Notes: a model not told the origin generated them from the letters alone. Numbered from the stretch's first letter, positions 1 through 8,167 are shown. The stretch: 64,000 nt of DNA from Catalinimonas sp038039535 (GCF_038039535.1 NZ_JBBPHP010000001.1:186001-250000), one strand, 5' to 3'. Program-made: numbers and translations.

Positions 1-1429
1 AGCTGTATTTACTTGCCATCAGTCCTAGCTTGCAGGCATTGCTGAGACGTTCTTTGCCATAGGATTTGACTAGCGATAAAATGCCCTGTGCCTGTTTGTA
101 GCCCAGTTCCGGATAGTTGTACTGTGCGATGAGCTTGGTGATATAAGCCTCAATCTCAGGACTGATGGCTGCTCCTCTCTTGGCAAAGAACTCTGGACTC
201 CAGGAGTTATAATACCGATGTGTGCTGGCCATGTGTTCTTTAATAATCGTATATCTTCCTGCACGATAGTCTCTGATGTGTGTGGCTATGCGATGGCGAT
301 TATGGAAGATCTCCACCACATCTTGAGTGTATTCAATTTGTACCTGTTGACCTACATACCGATAGGGTACGCTATAGAAGTGTTTGTCCGATGAGAAGAA
401 CACACACCCCATTCTCTGGACCTTGCCACGAGCATAATGCTTGATGGAATACTCTGTGGCAGGTAAGGCAGACAGCAAGGGTTTTTCTATCTCCAGAAAA
501 AGCTCTTTCCTGCTGTAGGGCAAGTGTTGGAACCTGTACTGGTTATACTTTTCCACCAATATTGCTATCTCCCGGTTGAGTTCTGCTAATGAGAAGAATT
601 GGTGTTGGCTTAAAGGATAAAAGATGCGCTGATAGACAATCTTTACTGCATTCTCTACCAATGCTTTATCCTTGGGATGATAGGCTCTGGCCGGATCTAC
701 CACACAGCCATAGTGTAGAGCAAAGTCCTTCAGCGTCTTATTAATCTGAGGTTGATATTTACAGCTTTTGCTAACGGCTGACTTCAAATTGTCCGAGACA
801 ATGGCTTCCGGTACTCCGCCGCAGAACGTCAGGCAATCGTTCATAGCCGATATGAAGTCTTCTCTACCCTGGCTGCGTACTGTCGTGACAAAGGTATATT
901 GGCTGGCAGGAAGAACGGCTACAAAGACTTCTACCTCTATGACTTCTCCGGTATTGCGGTCAATGTAGTGGAGTTTCTTTCCTGTAAAATCAACGAATAC
1001 CTTCTCCCCAGCTTTGTGTTCCAACTTGCTGCTAACCTTCTTACGGTCCTGCCACTGGCGAAAATAATGAACGAACTGCGTGTACTTATAGCCTTCGGGA
1101 TGTTTATCCTGGTACTTTTGCCAAAGATGAAGCAGGGTACATCCAGGCTTGGTAAGTTCTTTCTGAAAAGAAGGGAAGTAACCACACAATTGCTCGTACA
1201 ATACCTGATCATGATTTGTTCTAATAGGAAATAGGCCTTCCAGAGTAGCATCGTCCATAGCCAGTAGTTCCGGCCAGTTGTAGTCCAAGGAAGATAGATA
1301 CTGCACGTAATCATTAACTGTGTTACGGCTTACATGTAGGAGATTAGCCGCTTCGCGATTGCTTTTTCCCTTTTGCTTCAGTAAAATAAGTTGTCTTAAA
1401 TCCATGATATCAATTCTTTTTCCTGGCAT
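1..1429 (-). CDS. istA: IS21-family transposase IstA, C-terminus cut by window edge
   Basis: I read one uninterrupted minus-strand frame from an ATG at 1429 to base 1, about 476 residues with no stop, so the C-terminus lies outside the window. The N-terminus has a helix-turn-helix (about residues 15-42, KSNREAANLLHVSRNTV). The retroviral-integrase-like core shows a DDE set: D147 (VFVDF), D213 (IVSDN) and E259 (KALVEN). IS21 IstA proteins are usually about 500 residues, so little is missing. The frame is intact over the visible part, so the element may be active. The partner ATPase istB would be expected further left. Family assignment is from the domain order and from the multiple terminal repeats upstream of the start. 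Confidence 0.93.
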   Translation of the reverse strand, partial: MPGKRIDIMDLRQLILLKQKGKSNREAANLLHVSRNTVNDYVQYLSSLDYNWPELLAMDDATLEGLFPIRTNHDQVLYEQLCGYFPSFQKELTKPGCTLLHLWQKYQDKHPEGYKYTQFVHYFRQWQDRKKVSSKLEHKAGEKVFVDFTGKKLHYIDRNTGEVIEVEVFVAVLPASQYTFVTTVRSQGREDFISAMNDCLTFCGGVPEAIVSDNLKSAVSKSCKYQPQINKTLKDFALHYGCVVDPARAYHPKDKALVENAVKIVYQRIFYPLSQHQFFSLAELNREIAILVEKYNQYRFQHLPYSRKELFLEIEKPLLSALPATEYSIKHYARGKVQRMGCVFFSSDKHFYSVPYRYVGQQVQIEYTQDVVEIFHNRHRIATHIRDYRAGRYTIIKEHMASTHRYYNSWSPEFFAKRGAAISPEIEAYITKLIAQYNYPELGYKQAQGILSLVKSYGKERLSNACKLGLMASKYS

Positions 1430-1484
1430 CGTCTTTTTGATGCCATGTTCAAAAATTATCATGGAAAATTGGCATGGTTTGGAG

Positions 1485-1566
1485 CGAAATCCCTGGCACA
1501 GTTTCCTCCGAAATGACTGGCACTATATCAGCGAAATGGGTGGCACTATTTCGCCCGTTTTATCCA
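1485..1566. repeat. Right terminal repeats of the IS21-family element
   Basis: Three copies of CGAAATnnnTGGCAC lie at 1485-1499, 1509-1523 and 1532-1546, spaced 24 and 23 bases, with a weaker copy near 1464-1475. Multiple transposase-binding repeats at each end are characteristic of IS21 elements. The last bases before the neighbouring gene's stop codon are TATCCA (1561-1566). IS21 ends normally terminate in CA, so I infer the element end at 1566. The left end is outside the window, so the target duplication cannot be checked. Confidence 0.75.
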
Positions 1567-3306
1567 CTACCGAACTAATATTCTGAAAGACTGACTGATT
1601 TTTTTTCCACTGACCAATAAAGTGTATAGTCCTGGCTTAATGTCACTCATGCTGAAATTTACTTTAGAAGAAGAGTCCGTTCGCAAATCTCCTCTTCTTA
1701 TCAATATTCCTTTAGCGTTATAAATATGTATCTGTATTTTTCTATTTGGATAGCTTACTAAATTGATATAGCCTACCCCTGTAAGTGGATTAGGGTATAT
1801 ATGAGGCAAATTCAGCTCAATCATTTCTTTCGTGTTGGTAACTGTATTGTTTTTTTCACCAAGCTTTGCCCAAAATATACCACCACCATCTGTTGTACCG
1901 TTGTCGTTCAGAGCAACGCTTCCCCATTGAAAAGGCTGAGTAAATACACCCGTAAAATAAATGTCTCCAGATGAGCTGACAGAACTACCAAAAATAGCTT
2001 CATTCTGATTGCTTCCAAGACGGAAAGCATCATTAACATCCCCTGATTGATTTAACGTTGTGATATATATATCAGACCATCCACTTGATGAATCTGCTTC
2101 TAATTTTAATTCATCAAAATACCCAGTTCCTCCAAAAGTACCAGCTAAAACCGGCCCTTTGTTTTTGTTCAAAGCTAGACTGGTAGGATTAATATTTTGC
2201 GTACCTCCGAAGGTATTCAACCATCTAACTTCTCCTTCAGTATCAAATTCAGTAATTAATGTACTATTGGTTCTAGAAACGACCGGAAGGGCCATTATTT
2301 CCCCATCCAGTAGAAGCGTATCTCCATAAACACCCGCCATGATGGGATTTCCTTCTTTACCTATAATTACATGAGTACCTTCAGTAATTGTAGAAAATTT
2401 AGGTGTATTTAGCAGTTTTAACCATAGTGCTTTACCGGCAGAATTGTACTTAGTGAGAAACATTCCATTTGCTGGTTCATCAATTTGTATTTCGCCAAAA
2501 TTGGCTGTTCCTTTACAACTACCGGTAACATAGAAGTTATCCAGCGAGTCAATTGCAATAGAAGTTACTGTATGAGAATCGGTTCCAGTACCACTTATAC
2601 CTCGTACCCAAATCAGTTCACCATTTGAATCAAGTTTTGTTAAATAGATATTACTGCACCCACTACAGCTAGAACTTACTAAAGTAGTATCTTCAAAAGA
2701 AAAATTATTTTGAGGGAATTCGCCTACTACATATACATTGTCCTCAGAATCTGTTGCTAAGTCAATTCCATAATTAATTGCAAGAGCTTTGGGAAATTTT
2801 ACCCACAAAAGATTACCAGTAGAATCATATTTGGCTAGAAAAGAATTAGTTGTACCAGAAGAAGGCTCAACTTGGTCTTCAAAAAAATAGTCATCTTTAA
2901 TAGAGCCTGTAATGTAAATATTGGATTCTGAATCTATTGCTATGGCTGAGCTATAATCGTCAAATGTACTTCCAGCTTGCAGTACCCATTTGACGGTACC
3001 AGTAGTATCCAATTTAGCTAAAAAAATATCTCTGTTCCCAGTAGATGTTAAGGAATACTCTCCAAAGGTAGCCGAGTTACTGAAGACACCTGTTACAAAT
3101 GAATTCCCTAAATTATCAGCTACAACATCATAGCCAACATCACTACCACTACCACCAAAAGACTTAGCGAACTTCCATGTAGATTGAGAAAAGGATACAT
3201 TGAACAGGGACAAAATGATGACAGTAGTTAGACTAATTTTTTTTATCAAGGAAGAATCCTTAATCGTTATCTGACATTCTATCTCCTTTTTCAAGAATTT
3301 CTTCAT
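1567..3306 (-). CDS. Secreted SBBP-repeat beta-propeller protein with T9SS type A sorting domain
   Basis: 579 residues. A hydrophobic signal peptide follows a basic N-terminus (about residues 24-40, ending SFSQ). The body is a run of about 45-60-residue repeats of the form DSxxNxYxTGxF / FLAKYDSTGxLLWV, which is the SBBP (seven-bladed beta-propeller) pattern. The last 80 residues (HIYPNPLTG ... GLYTLLVSGKK ... RILVR) form a type A C-terminal sorting domain, so the protein should be exported by the type IX system and anchored or released at the surface. Its ligand cannot be deduced. The stop codon (1567-1569) is directly against the inferred IS21 end, and the sorting domain looks complete. It lies inside the putative integrative element. 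Confidence 0.88.
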   Translation of the reverse strand: MKKFLKKEIECQITIKDSSLIKKISLTTVIILSLFNVSFSQSTWKFAKSFGGSGSDVGYDVVADNLGNSFVTGVFSNSATFGEYSLTSTGNRDIFLAKLDTTGTVKWVLQAGSTFDDYSSAIAIDSESNIYITGSIKDDYFFEDQVEPSSGTTNSFLAKYDSTGNLLWVKFPKALAINYGIDLATDSEDNVYVVGEFPQNNFSFEDTTLVSSSCSGCSNIYLTKLDSNGELIWVRGISGTGTDSHTVTSIAIDSLDNFYVTGSCKGTANFGEIQIDEPANGMFLTKYNSAGKALWLKLLNTPKFSTITEGTHVIIGKEGNPIMAGVYGDTLLLDGEIMALPVVSRTNSTLITEFDTEGEVRWLNTFGGTQNINPTSLALNKNKGPVLAGTFGGTGYFDELKLEADSSSGWSDIYITTLNQSGDVNDAFRLGSNQNEAIFGSSVSSSGDIYFTGVFTQPFQWGSVALNDNGTTDGGGIFWAKLGEKNNTVTNTKEMIELNLPHIYPNPLTGVGYINLVSYPNRKIQIHIYNAKGILIRRGDLRTDSSSKVNFSMSDIKPGLYTLLVSGKKISQSFRILVR

Positions 3307-3508
3307 ACTAAAATCTGAATTTTGACAAAAATATATGCATTAAATTATTAATGAAGATAATATCGGAGTTCGTAGAAGTAGAATTTGCTCAACTAAGAAG
3401 ATCGCTTCTAGAGTTGACCTTATAGCGGGTTTTAATCAAAAGATTTAAATGAGGGGGGTAAAGTTTTACCGGAAAGTAAACTACACAACTGAAAAGCAAG
3501 AGCTGGCT

Positions 3509-3835
3509 TTACTGTGACTGATAAGTTTCTTCTTTCTTTTGAGCCTGCTGAAGTAAGTCAACCATGCTAGTTTCTAGCACCTGACAGATATCAACCAGCG
3601 TATCAACGGTAAAATTATGGGTGCCACTGAGCCACTTGGACACCAGAGAGCGTCCAACACCTAATTCATTGGCAAGTTTACTTCGGGTCCAACCTTTTTC
3701 TTGTATCGCCTCATCAATGTTGGCAGCAATTATCATTTTTATACGAGCCTTTTGCTTATCAACGGGCTTACTTTTGCTAAGAAGCCCTTGAATTAATTCA
3801 CTCCTGTGTTTTTGTGCTTTACTCATCATCTTCAA
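3509..3835 (-). CDS. HigA-like XRE-family antitoxin
   Basis: 108 residues. A Cro/C1-type helix-turn-helix (WTRSKLANELGVGRSLVSKW, about residues 46-65) sits in the middle, preceded by a helical segment. It is the second gene of a toxin-first pair: its start lies inside the 3' end of the upstream toxin gene (17-base overlap), so translation is probably coupled. The toxin-before-antitoxin order is the HigBA arrangement. The antitoxin should neutralise the toxin and repress the pair through the palindrome at 4347-4364. Residues 17-98 align with the C-terminal 80 residues of the recombinase at 4636-6090 (about 43 of 81 identical by my count), so the two are clear relatives. Confidence 0.85.
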   Translation of the reverse strand: MKMMSKAQKHRSELIQGLLSKSKPVDKQKARIKMIIAANIDEAIQEKGWTRSKLANELGVGRSLVSKWLSGTHNFTVDTLVDICQVLETSMVDLLQQAQKKEETYQSQ

Positions 3836-4307
3836 AATTTAGATCACCAATTAATTCCATTCCATCCTCTGTCCAATAAAGTGAGCCATCTCTTAATCGG
3901 TTGGCAATGTCCTCTGATACTTTCATCATTTTTCGGACCTCTTGGCTAAGCTTTTCATCTTCCTGCCAACTTCTGGTATTCTTAGGGCCACCACCTCCCA
4001 GGATAATAGCTACTGAACCGAAACGGATACAATATAGCCTTAAATGCCTTCCTGGTTTATCATAGAGAGCGCAAACCAGATCTCCGGGCTTACCTTCATT
4101 GTGCTTAAAAAAATGATCTCTGGCACCAACAACCTTCCCTATGCTGTCTATTCTGTTTACTATGTCTAATATTTCATTTTCATAAGCTGTATGATGCTCT
4201 GCTATAAATTGCTCAAAAGCTGTATCATCATTATCACTTTCAATGATAGAGTATATGGTAGCTTGGTCACCCGATAAATCTTCAAGCTCAACAATGCGAT
4301 AGTTCAA
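3819..4307 (-). CDS. HigB/RelE-like toxin of a type II toxin-antitoxin pair
   Basis: 162 residues, no signal peptide. The central segment (DLVCALYDKPGRHLRLYCIRF, then VAIILGGGGPKNTRSWQED) matches the strand pattern of the Gp49-like/RelE-ParE superfamily, in which the toxin is typically a ribosome-dependent mRNA endonuclease. It is longer than minimal HigB proteins (about 100 residues), with an extra N-terminal 60 residues and an acidic tail (DGMELIGDLNFEDDE). Overlap with the downstream XRE gene and a palindrome 40 bases upstream support the toxin-antitoxin reading. The nuclease activity is inferred from the family; catalytic residues are not clear to me. Confidence 0.75.
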   Translation of the reverse strand: MNYRIVELEDLSGDQATIYSIIESDNDDTAFEQFIAEHHTAYENEILDIVNRIDSIGKVVGARDHFFKHNEGKPGDLVCALYDKPGRHLRLYCIRFGSVAIILGGGGPKNTRSWQEDEKLSQEVRKMMKVSEDIANRLRDGSLYWTEDGMELIGDLNFEDDE

Positions 4308-4635
4308 TTTTAGGCTTAGTTAAATATACGAATTATTTATTAATATGTTCACTTATAGGTGAACAAAAATTGATAGCATTACTTACAGTAAATATGAGAA
4401 GAAGATGCTAAAGAAGCCGAAGCCTTGCGTTCCCAACATCAATGACTTCATTATCAAAGCTGGCAAGGTAAATTTATGTAATCTGCTCAATTTTGTGGAC
4501 CTGGCTGTTACTAAGGATATCTATATTTATAAGATTTTTAAAAGGCTGACATGCTACTCAAAAATTAAGGGCCAGAATAAAAACAGTATTTTTAGTTTTA
4601 ACCCTTTCTCGGATCTGTTCCATAGCACCTACTAA
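4308..4635. other. Intergenic stretch between toxin and recombinase genes
   Basis: 328 bases with no convincing gene. The toxin-side end holds the operator-like palindrome at 4347-4364 and, between it and the toxin start, a TATATTTA sequence close to the Bacteroidota -7 element. A 76-codon plus-strand open frame at 4405-4635 has no signal of being coding. The remainder is A+T-rich and unassigned. Confidence 0.5.
4347..4364. promoter_or_regulatory. Palindromic operator candidate of the toxin-antitoxin pair
   Basis: GTTCAC and GTGAAC arms flank a 6-base TTATAG centre, giving an 18-base palindrome 40 bases upstream of the toxin start. It is positioned where a HigA-type repressor would bind. Assignment is by position and symmetry only. 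Confidence 0.55.
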
Positions 4636-6090
4636 TTATTCTTTTATGAGTGTGGCAAAATCAATATTGACTACTTGGCATATGTCAAATAGTACGTCAA
4701 TGGTAAAGTCATAGGTACCGCTCAACCAATTGTTGACTAGAGAAATGCTTACCTGCATTTCGTCAGCAAATTTACTTCTAGTCCAAGCCTTATTTTGAAT
4801 GGCCTTATCAATGTTAAAGGCAACATTTGATATAAACTTAGATTTTTGTTGGTCCCAGGGTTTAGATTCATTTAAAAGACCTTTGTTTGCCTCATCAACT
4901 ACATCATTGTCAAAACTATCCAGATAAGTTTGAGTCATCATTTCTGTTTGGTGTGCCATGCCTTCACTTATAATAGACGTAGGTACTTTATTCCGTTTCA
5001 AAACAGTCCCATAAGAATGGCGAGCTACGTAAGAGGTGATTTTTCCATGCACACCTACTCTGCCAAATAGTATTTTAAGTTGAGCATTAAACGCCTTTCT
5101 TTTAGATTTTATAGTGTTTTTAATCGTCTTGGATTGTATGTCTTTCTTTAGAATGGGAAATACATAGTCATCAAATTTAGCATTGGGTCTACGAAAAGCA
5201 TTTAAAATGGTATCAATTCTATGAGTTACTTTGATGGAGATAGTTTTTGGATTTTTTGAGGTGCGAATTGTTTTGACTCTTTTATATACTATTCGTCCAT
5301 CAATAATATTCTCCCACTTTAGGTGAGCCATATCGGAAAAAGGCATGCCTTGGCACAGATACGAGAAAAGAAAGTACTGTTGCGCTACCCATTGTTTAGA
5401 CATTGGCTTGATGTCAAGTTTTTCAACTTCTTGAATGACCTCTTTTTTCAAAGCCCTTTTAGCAGTGGCTTCTTTTTGGATCTGGTAGTTTTTAAAAGGA
5501 TAGTTTACTTCTTTAGCGAGTTCACAACTAATTGCTTTGTTGTATGTAGACCGCAAAGTCCTCATATGGATACTGATAGAATTGATACTATTAGTCTTTG
5601 AAAGAAAAGTTTCCCAGTTGTTTAGAAAAGAATAATTGATGTCATCAAAATTTAAGTCTTTATTATTTCTAAACCTTGAAATCGCATTTTTTGTACCTCT
5701 ATAGACCTCGGCATTTCCATCTCTGCCTTGTTGTTCATATTGACTGATAAGTTGATCAAAAAAGCTGAAAACTGTAGTGTGATTTTCCTCGGTAAAAAAA
5801 GCTCTTTCAAACGCATCAAAGGTAAAAGCATCTTTTTTCTCTAACTCGTTTATTACCTCTTCAGCAAGATTTTCAGTTTCAGTTACTTTTTCTCTAATCT
5901 TTTTAGAGCTTCCCCTACTGGATATATCTTTAATTTTTATCCACTCATTTTCAGTAGCCCTCTCACCAATAGAGTAATACTTTCGCTTTCTCCGGAAAGT
6001 GAGGCGTAACACTATCGGATGTTTTCCATCTTTTAGAGTCTTCGTCTTATGCAGAATGACTTTGTACTTAACTTGTGTTTCTTTTGCCAT
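4636..6090 (-). CDS. Tyrosine recombinase fused to a C-terminal XRE domain
   Basis: 484 residues from the ATG at 6090. The open frame reaches 6120, but the extra ten codons overlap a direct repeat and 'MAKETQVKYKVIL' is the usual Bacteroidota integrase opening. Order: arm-binding N-terminal domain (about 1-95), SAM-like core-binding domain (about 100-200), catalytic domain (about 215-395) with TSYVARHSYGT, GMAHQTEMMTQTY and the nucleophile Tyr at about 389. The first catalytic Arg is not obvious (CQGMPFSDMA), as in some Bacteroidota relatives. Residues 403-484 are an added XRE helix-turn-helix homologous to the antitoxin at 3509-3835. The gene abuts a tRNA fragment, so it is the likely integrase of the element. 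The extra domain suggests self-regulation or cross-talk with the toxin-antitoxin pair. Confidence 0.88.
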   Translation of the reverse strand: MAKETQVKYKVILHKTKTLKDGKHPIVLRLTFRRKRKYYSIGERATENEWIKIKDISSRGSSKKIREKVTETENLAEEVINELEKKDAFTFDAFERAFFTEENHTTVFSFFDQLISQYEQQGRDGNAEVYRGTKNAISRFRNNKDLNFDDINYSFLNNWETFLSKTNSINSISIHMRTLRSTYNKAISCELAKEVNYPFKNYQIQKEATAKRALKKEVIQEVEKLDIKPMSKQWVAQQYFLFSYLCQGMPFSDMAHLKWENIIDGRIVYKRVKTIRTSKNPKTISIKVTHRIDTILNAFRRPNAKFDDYVFPILKKDIQSKTIKNTIKSKRKAFNAQLKILFGRVGVHGKITSYVARHSYGTVLKRNKVPTSIISEGMAHQTEMMTQTYLDSFDNDVVDEANKGLLNESKPWDQQKSKFISNVAFNIDKAIQNKAWTRSKFADEMQVSISLVNNWLSGTYDFTIDVLFDICQVVNIDFATLIKE

Positions 6091-6100
6091 ATCAAAAATA

Positions 6101-6120
6101 GTATACACAAAAGTATACAC
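6101..6120. repeat. GTATACAC direct repeats upstream of the recombinase
   Basis: GTATACAC occurs at 6101-6108 and 6113-6120, 12 bases apart start to start, 10-30 bases upstream of the recombinase ATG. The 12-base period could present two sites on nearly the same face of the helix. They could be operators for the fused XRE domain or recombinase arm sites; the sequence alone does not decide. Confidence 0.45.
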
Positions 6121-6232
6121 ATTTTTGATAAAAACCGAAAATCATCAAAAGTAAAGGATATGATATTTCATCATAAATAATTGATTATCAATGATATAAT
6201 ACATATTGATAAACATTGAAAAAAATAGTACT

Positions 6233-6282
6233 CCTGCCTTACAAGCAGGGGGTCGTAGGTTCGAATCCTACAGGACCCACCA
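6233..6282 (+). pseudogene. tRNA-Val(UAC) 3' fragment, inferred attachment site
   Basis: The 3' half of a tRNA is readable: anticodon stem CCTGC/GCAGG (6233-6237, 6245-6249) with loop CTTACAA, giving anticodon UAC at 6240-6242. A 5-base variable loop follows, then T stem GTAGG/CCTAC with loop TTCGAAT (6255-6271), acceptor strand AGGACCC, discriminator A and encoded CCA (6280-6282). The matching 5' acceptor strand (GGGTCCT) and D arm are absent upstream, so this is not a complete gene. A 3' tRNA fragment directly beside an integrase gene is the standard scar of integration into a tRNA gene. The geometry places the element to its left and chromosome to its right. Confidence 0.85.
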
Positions 6283-6315
6283 AAGCCAGTCTTCACCGGA
6301 GATTGGCTTTTTTAT
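6283..6315 (+). terminator. Rho-independent terminator after the tRNA fragment
   Basis: AAGCCAGTCT and AGATTGGCTT form a 10-base-pair stem (one G-U) around a 7-base loop, followed by a T run (6308-6313). It is probably the original terminator of the tRNA-Val gene, left on the chromosomal side of the junction. Confidence 0.75.
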
Positions 6316-6416
6316 TTCCCCTCAAAATATATTTGATATTACCCATCCCAGGCATGAAAAGCTTTCTTGCTCAAGAAATGTTGTGGTTTGCTGCTGCTCG
6401 TTTTGATGATTGGTAG

Positions 6417-7178
6417 TTACATAAAAGAGAGATCGCCTTCCTTCAACCTCGCCTCGTACGCCTCTTGGTTGAAACGGTAAAGGTAAGGAGCTTTGTGAGC
6501 GCCTCCTTTTTTGCGTTCTTTTAGCCTTTCCAGTATACCAAGTCCCATGATTTTTTTATAAAAATTGCGAGGGTCAAGGCTCTTGCCTAGAATGGTTTCA
6601 TATAATTTTTGCAACTCAGGCATGGTAAATTTTTCGGGTAATAAATTATAACCAATAGGCTGCAAACTCAGTTCTACACGTAGTGCTTTTAGCGCCAACC
6701 TGATCATATGGTTATGATCAAATAAAAGTTGAGGGATTTCATGAATGTCCCACCACTGGCATTCCTCAGTGTATAGGTCTGGTGTAGGAGATACTTTAGA
6801 ATAATCTACCAGTGCGTAGTAACCAACGGAAATAGCCCTTTCATACCAGATATCCGGAGGGACAATATGCTGTAGCTTTTCCTTTATTTCCGACAGCTCG
6901 TAGCGGGGAAGCTCACCAAAAGTATGAAACTGTTTCAAAAAGATCTGATCCAGACAGGTCCGCTCTTTTAATACCCTATATGCAGCCTCATCCAGAGATT
7001 CTGTCTGGTAGATAGGACCACCCGGCAAACTCCACTCCTGAGTACCTTTCCAGCGTAGTAATAACACCTTGAGCTGTCCTGCATAAAAGCCTAATACAAT
7101 GCAGTCCAGCGTCAACTGGGGAATCAGTGAGCTTTCAGTGCTGCCCTCGCCTCTAGCAAGCATTTCTCTTTTAAGCAT
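6417..7178 (-). CDS. NUDIX-type transcriptional regulator (NrtR/AraR-like)
   Basis: 253 residues. The N-terminal part (about 22-150) is a Nudix fold (LDCIVLGFYAGQLKVLLLRW ... EWSLPGGPIYQTESLDEAA), and the C-terminal part (about 165-240, LPEKFTMPELQKLYETIL ... GAHKAPYLYRF) is the winged helix seen in NrtR-type regulators. The catalytic Nudix signature RExxEE is degraded to RVLKER, so hydrolysis is unlikely and the fold probably senses a ligand, as in AraR of Bacteroides. It is transcribed divergently from three secreted esterase genes, with a pair of inverted 17-base boxes in the 80-base gap, so it probably controls them. The effector is unknown, plausibly a sugar or nucleotide-sugar derivative. 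Confidence 0.87.
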   Translation of the reverse strand: MLKREMLARGEGSTESSLIPQLTLDCIVLGFYAGQLKVLLLRWKGTQEWSLPGGPIYQTESLDEAAYRVLKERTCLDQIFLKQFHTFGELPRYELSEIKEKLQHIVPPDIWYERAISVGYYALVDYSKVSPTPDLYTEECQWWDIHEIPQLLFDHNHMIRLALKALRVELSLQPIGYNLLPEKFTMPELQKLYETILGKSLDPRNFYKKIMGLGILERLKERKKGGAHKAPYLYRFNQEAYEARLKEGDLSFM

Positions 7179-7199
7179 TTCCTAAGGTAAATTTTCTAA

Positions 7200-7254
7200 T
7201 GTGTATTTTTGACATATTAAGAACTAATTTATATCATTATGTAAAAATTACACA
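7200..7254. promoter_or_regulatory. Paired operator boxes in the divergent promoter
   Basis: TGTGTATTTTTGACATA (7200-7216) and TATGTAAAAATTACACA (7238-7254) are inverted copies of each other with 15 of 17 positions matching. The first box contains TATTTTTG (7204-7211), an exact fit to the Bacteroidota -7 element TAnnTTTG reading toward the esterase. The second ends 4 bases before the esterase ATG. The natural reading is that the NUDIX regulator binds both boxes and blocks transcription. Confidence 0.6.
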
Positions 7255-7258
7255 ATAG

Positions 7259-8131
7259 ATGAAGGTTTTAATATTTTTTCTATCCACCCTTTTTCTTACC
7301 CCCGCCTGGAATAGTTGGTGTGCTACGGTTGATACTCTAGAAGTGGATAGCAAAGTGATGCAGAGAAAGATAAAAACTGCAGTGGTAGTTCCAGACAGCT
7401 ATGATCAGCATACAGAGGCTTATCCTGTCTTGTACCTGCTGCACGGAGGTACCGGCAGTTTTAGCGACTGGCATCACAAAACACCTGATAAGACCTTGTT
7501 ACACCGCATGGTTGATCAGTACAATATCATCATCGTCACGCCAGATGGAGGATCTACCAGCTACTATTTTGACAGTCCGGTAGATAAGAGTAGCCAATAT
7601 GAGACCTTTATCTCCCAAGAAGTAGTAGAAAAAATAGAAAAGACCTATCGCACTGTAAAAAACCGTAAAGGCAGAGCGATTGCTGGCCTGTCTATGGGTG
7701 GACATGGTGCTTTTTTTATAGCTACCCGCCATCCTGAGCTTTATTGTGCTGCCGGAAGTATGAGTGGTGTAATGAATATCAATACTGCTACCTGGAAGGT
7801 TCCGGAAGAATTTGCACAATCAAGGGCTGCGAATTTTGCCAAACTCCTAGGCCCTCCTGAAGAGGGTGCGCATCCTTATCCAGACTATACGGCGGTAGGC
7901 ATGACCGAGCAGATGAAAGCTAATGAGGTAAAGTTAAAATTTGATTGCGGTGTAGATGACTTTCTGATTGATACCAATCGTGACCTGCATCAAAAGTTAC
8001 TTGCCTTACAGGTGCCACACGAATACACCGAGCGACCCGGCAGCCACAGCTGGGAATACTGGCAAAATGCTTTGCCTTATCACCTCCTGTTTGTGCATGA
8101 CATATTTAAAGAAAATGGAGTAGCCATTTAA
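7259..8131 (+). CDS. Secreted esterase of the esterase D / acetyl-xylan esterase type
   Basis: 290 residues with a signal peptide (residues 1-21). The alpha/beta-hydrolase core shows the YLLHGGTGSFSDW oxyanion segment, the nucleophile elbow GLSMGGHGA (Ser at about 143) and a late His in PGSHSWEYW. The family (esterase D/S-formylglutathione hydrolase-like) includes secreted acetyl-xylan and feruloyl esterases, so carbohydrate de-esterification is likely; substrate specificity is not visible. First gene downstream of the NUDIX-regulator operators and 36 bases before a type B carboxylesterase, so probably cotranscribed. Confidence 0.87.
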   Translation: MKVLIFFLSTLFLTPAWNSWCATVDTLEVDSKVMQRKIKTAVVVPDSYDQHTEAYPVLYLLHGGTGSFSDWHHKTPDKTLLHRMVDQYNIIIVTPDGGSTSYYFDSPVDKSSQYETFISQEVVEKIEKTYRTVKNRKGRAIAGLSMGGHGAFFIATRHPELYCAAGSMSGVMNINTATWKVPEEFAQSRAANFAKLLGPPEEGAHPYPDYTAVGMTEQMKANEVKLKFDCGVDDFLIDTNRDLHQKLLALQVPHEYTERPGSHSWEYWQNALPYHLLFVHDIFKENGVAI

Positions 8132-8167
8132 GCTTTGAAACAATACTTACTATAACAATCTAATACT

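Noticed and set aside
4405..4635. 76-codon plus-strand frame between toxin and recombinase genes
   Set aside because: Low-complexity, A+T-driven composition, no start-site signal, no recognisable protein pattern.
6206..6416. Two overlapping 66-codon plus-strand frames across the tRNA fragment
   Set aside because: They run through the tRNA remnant and its terminator and are explained by it.
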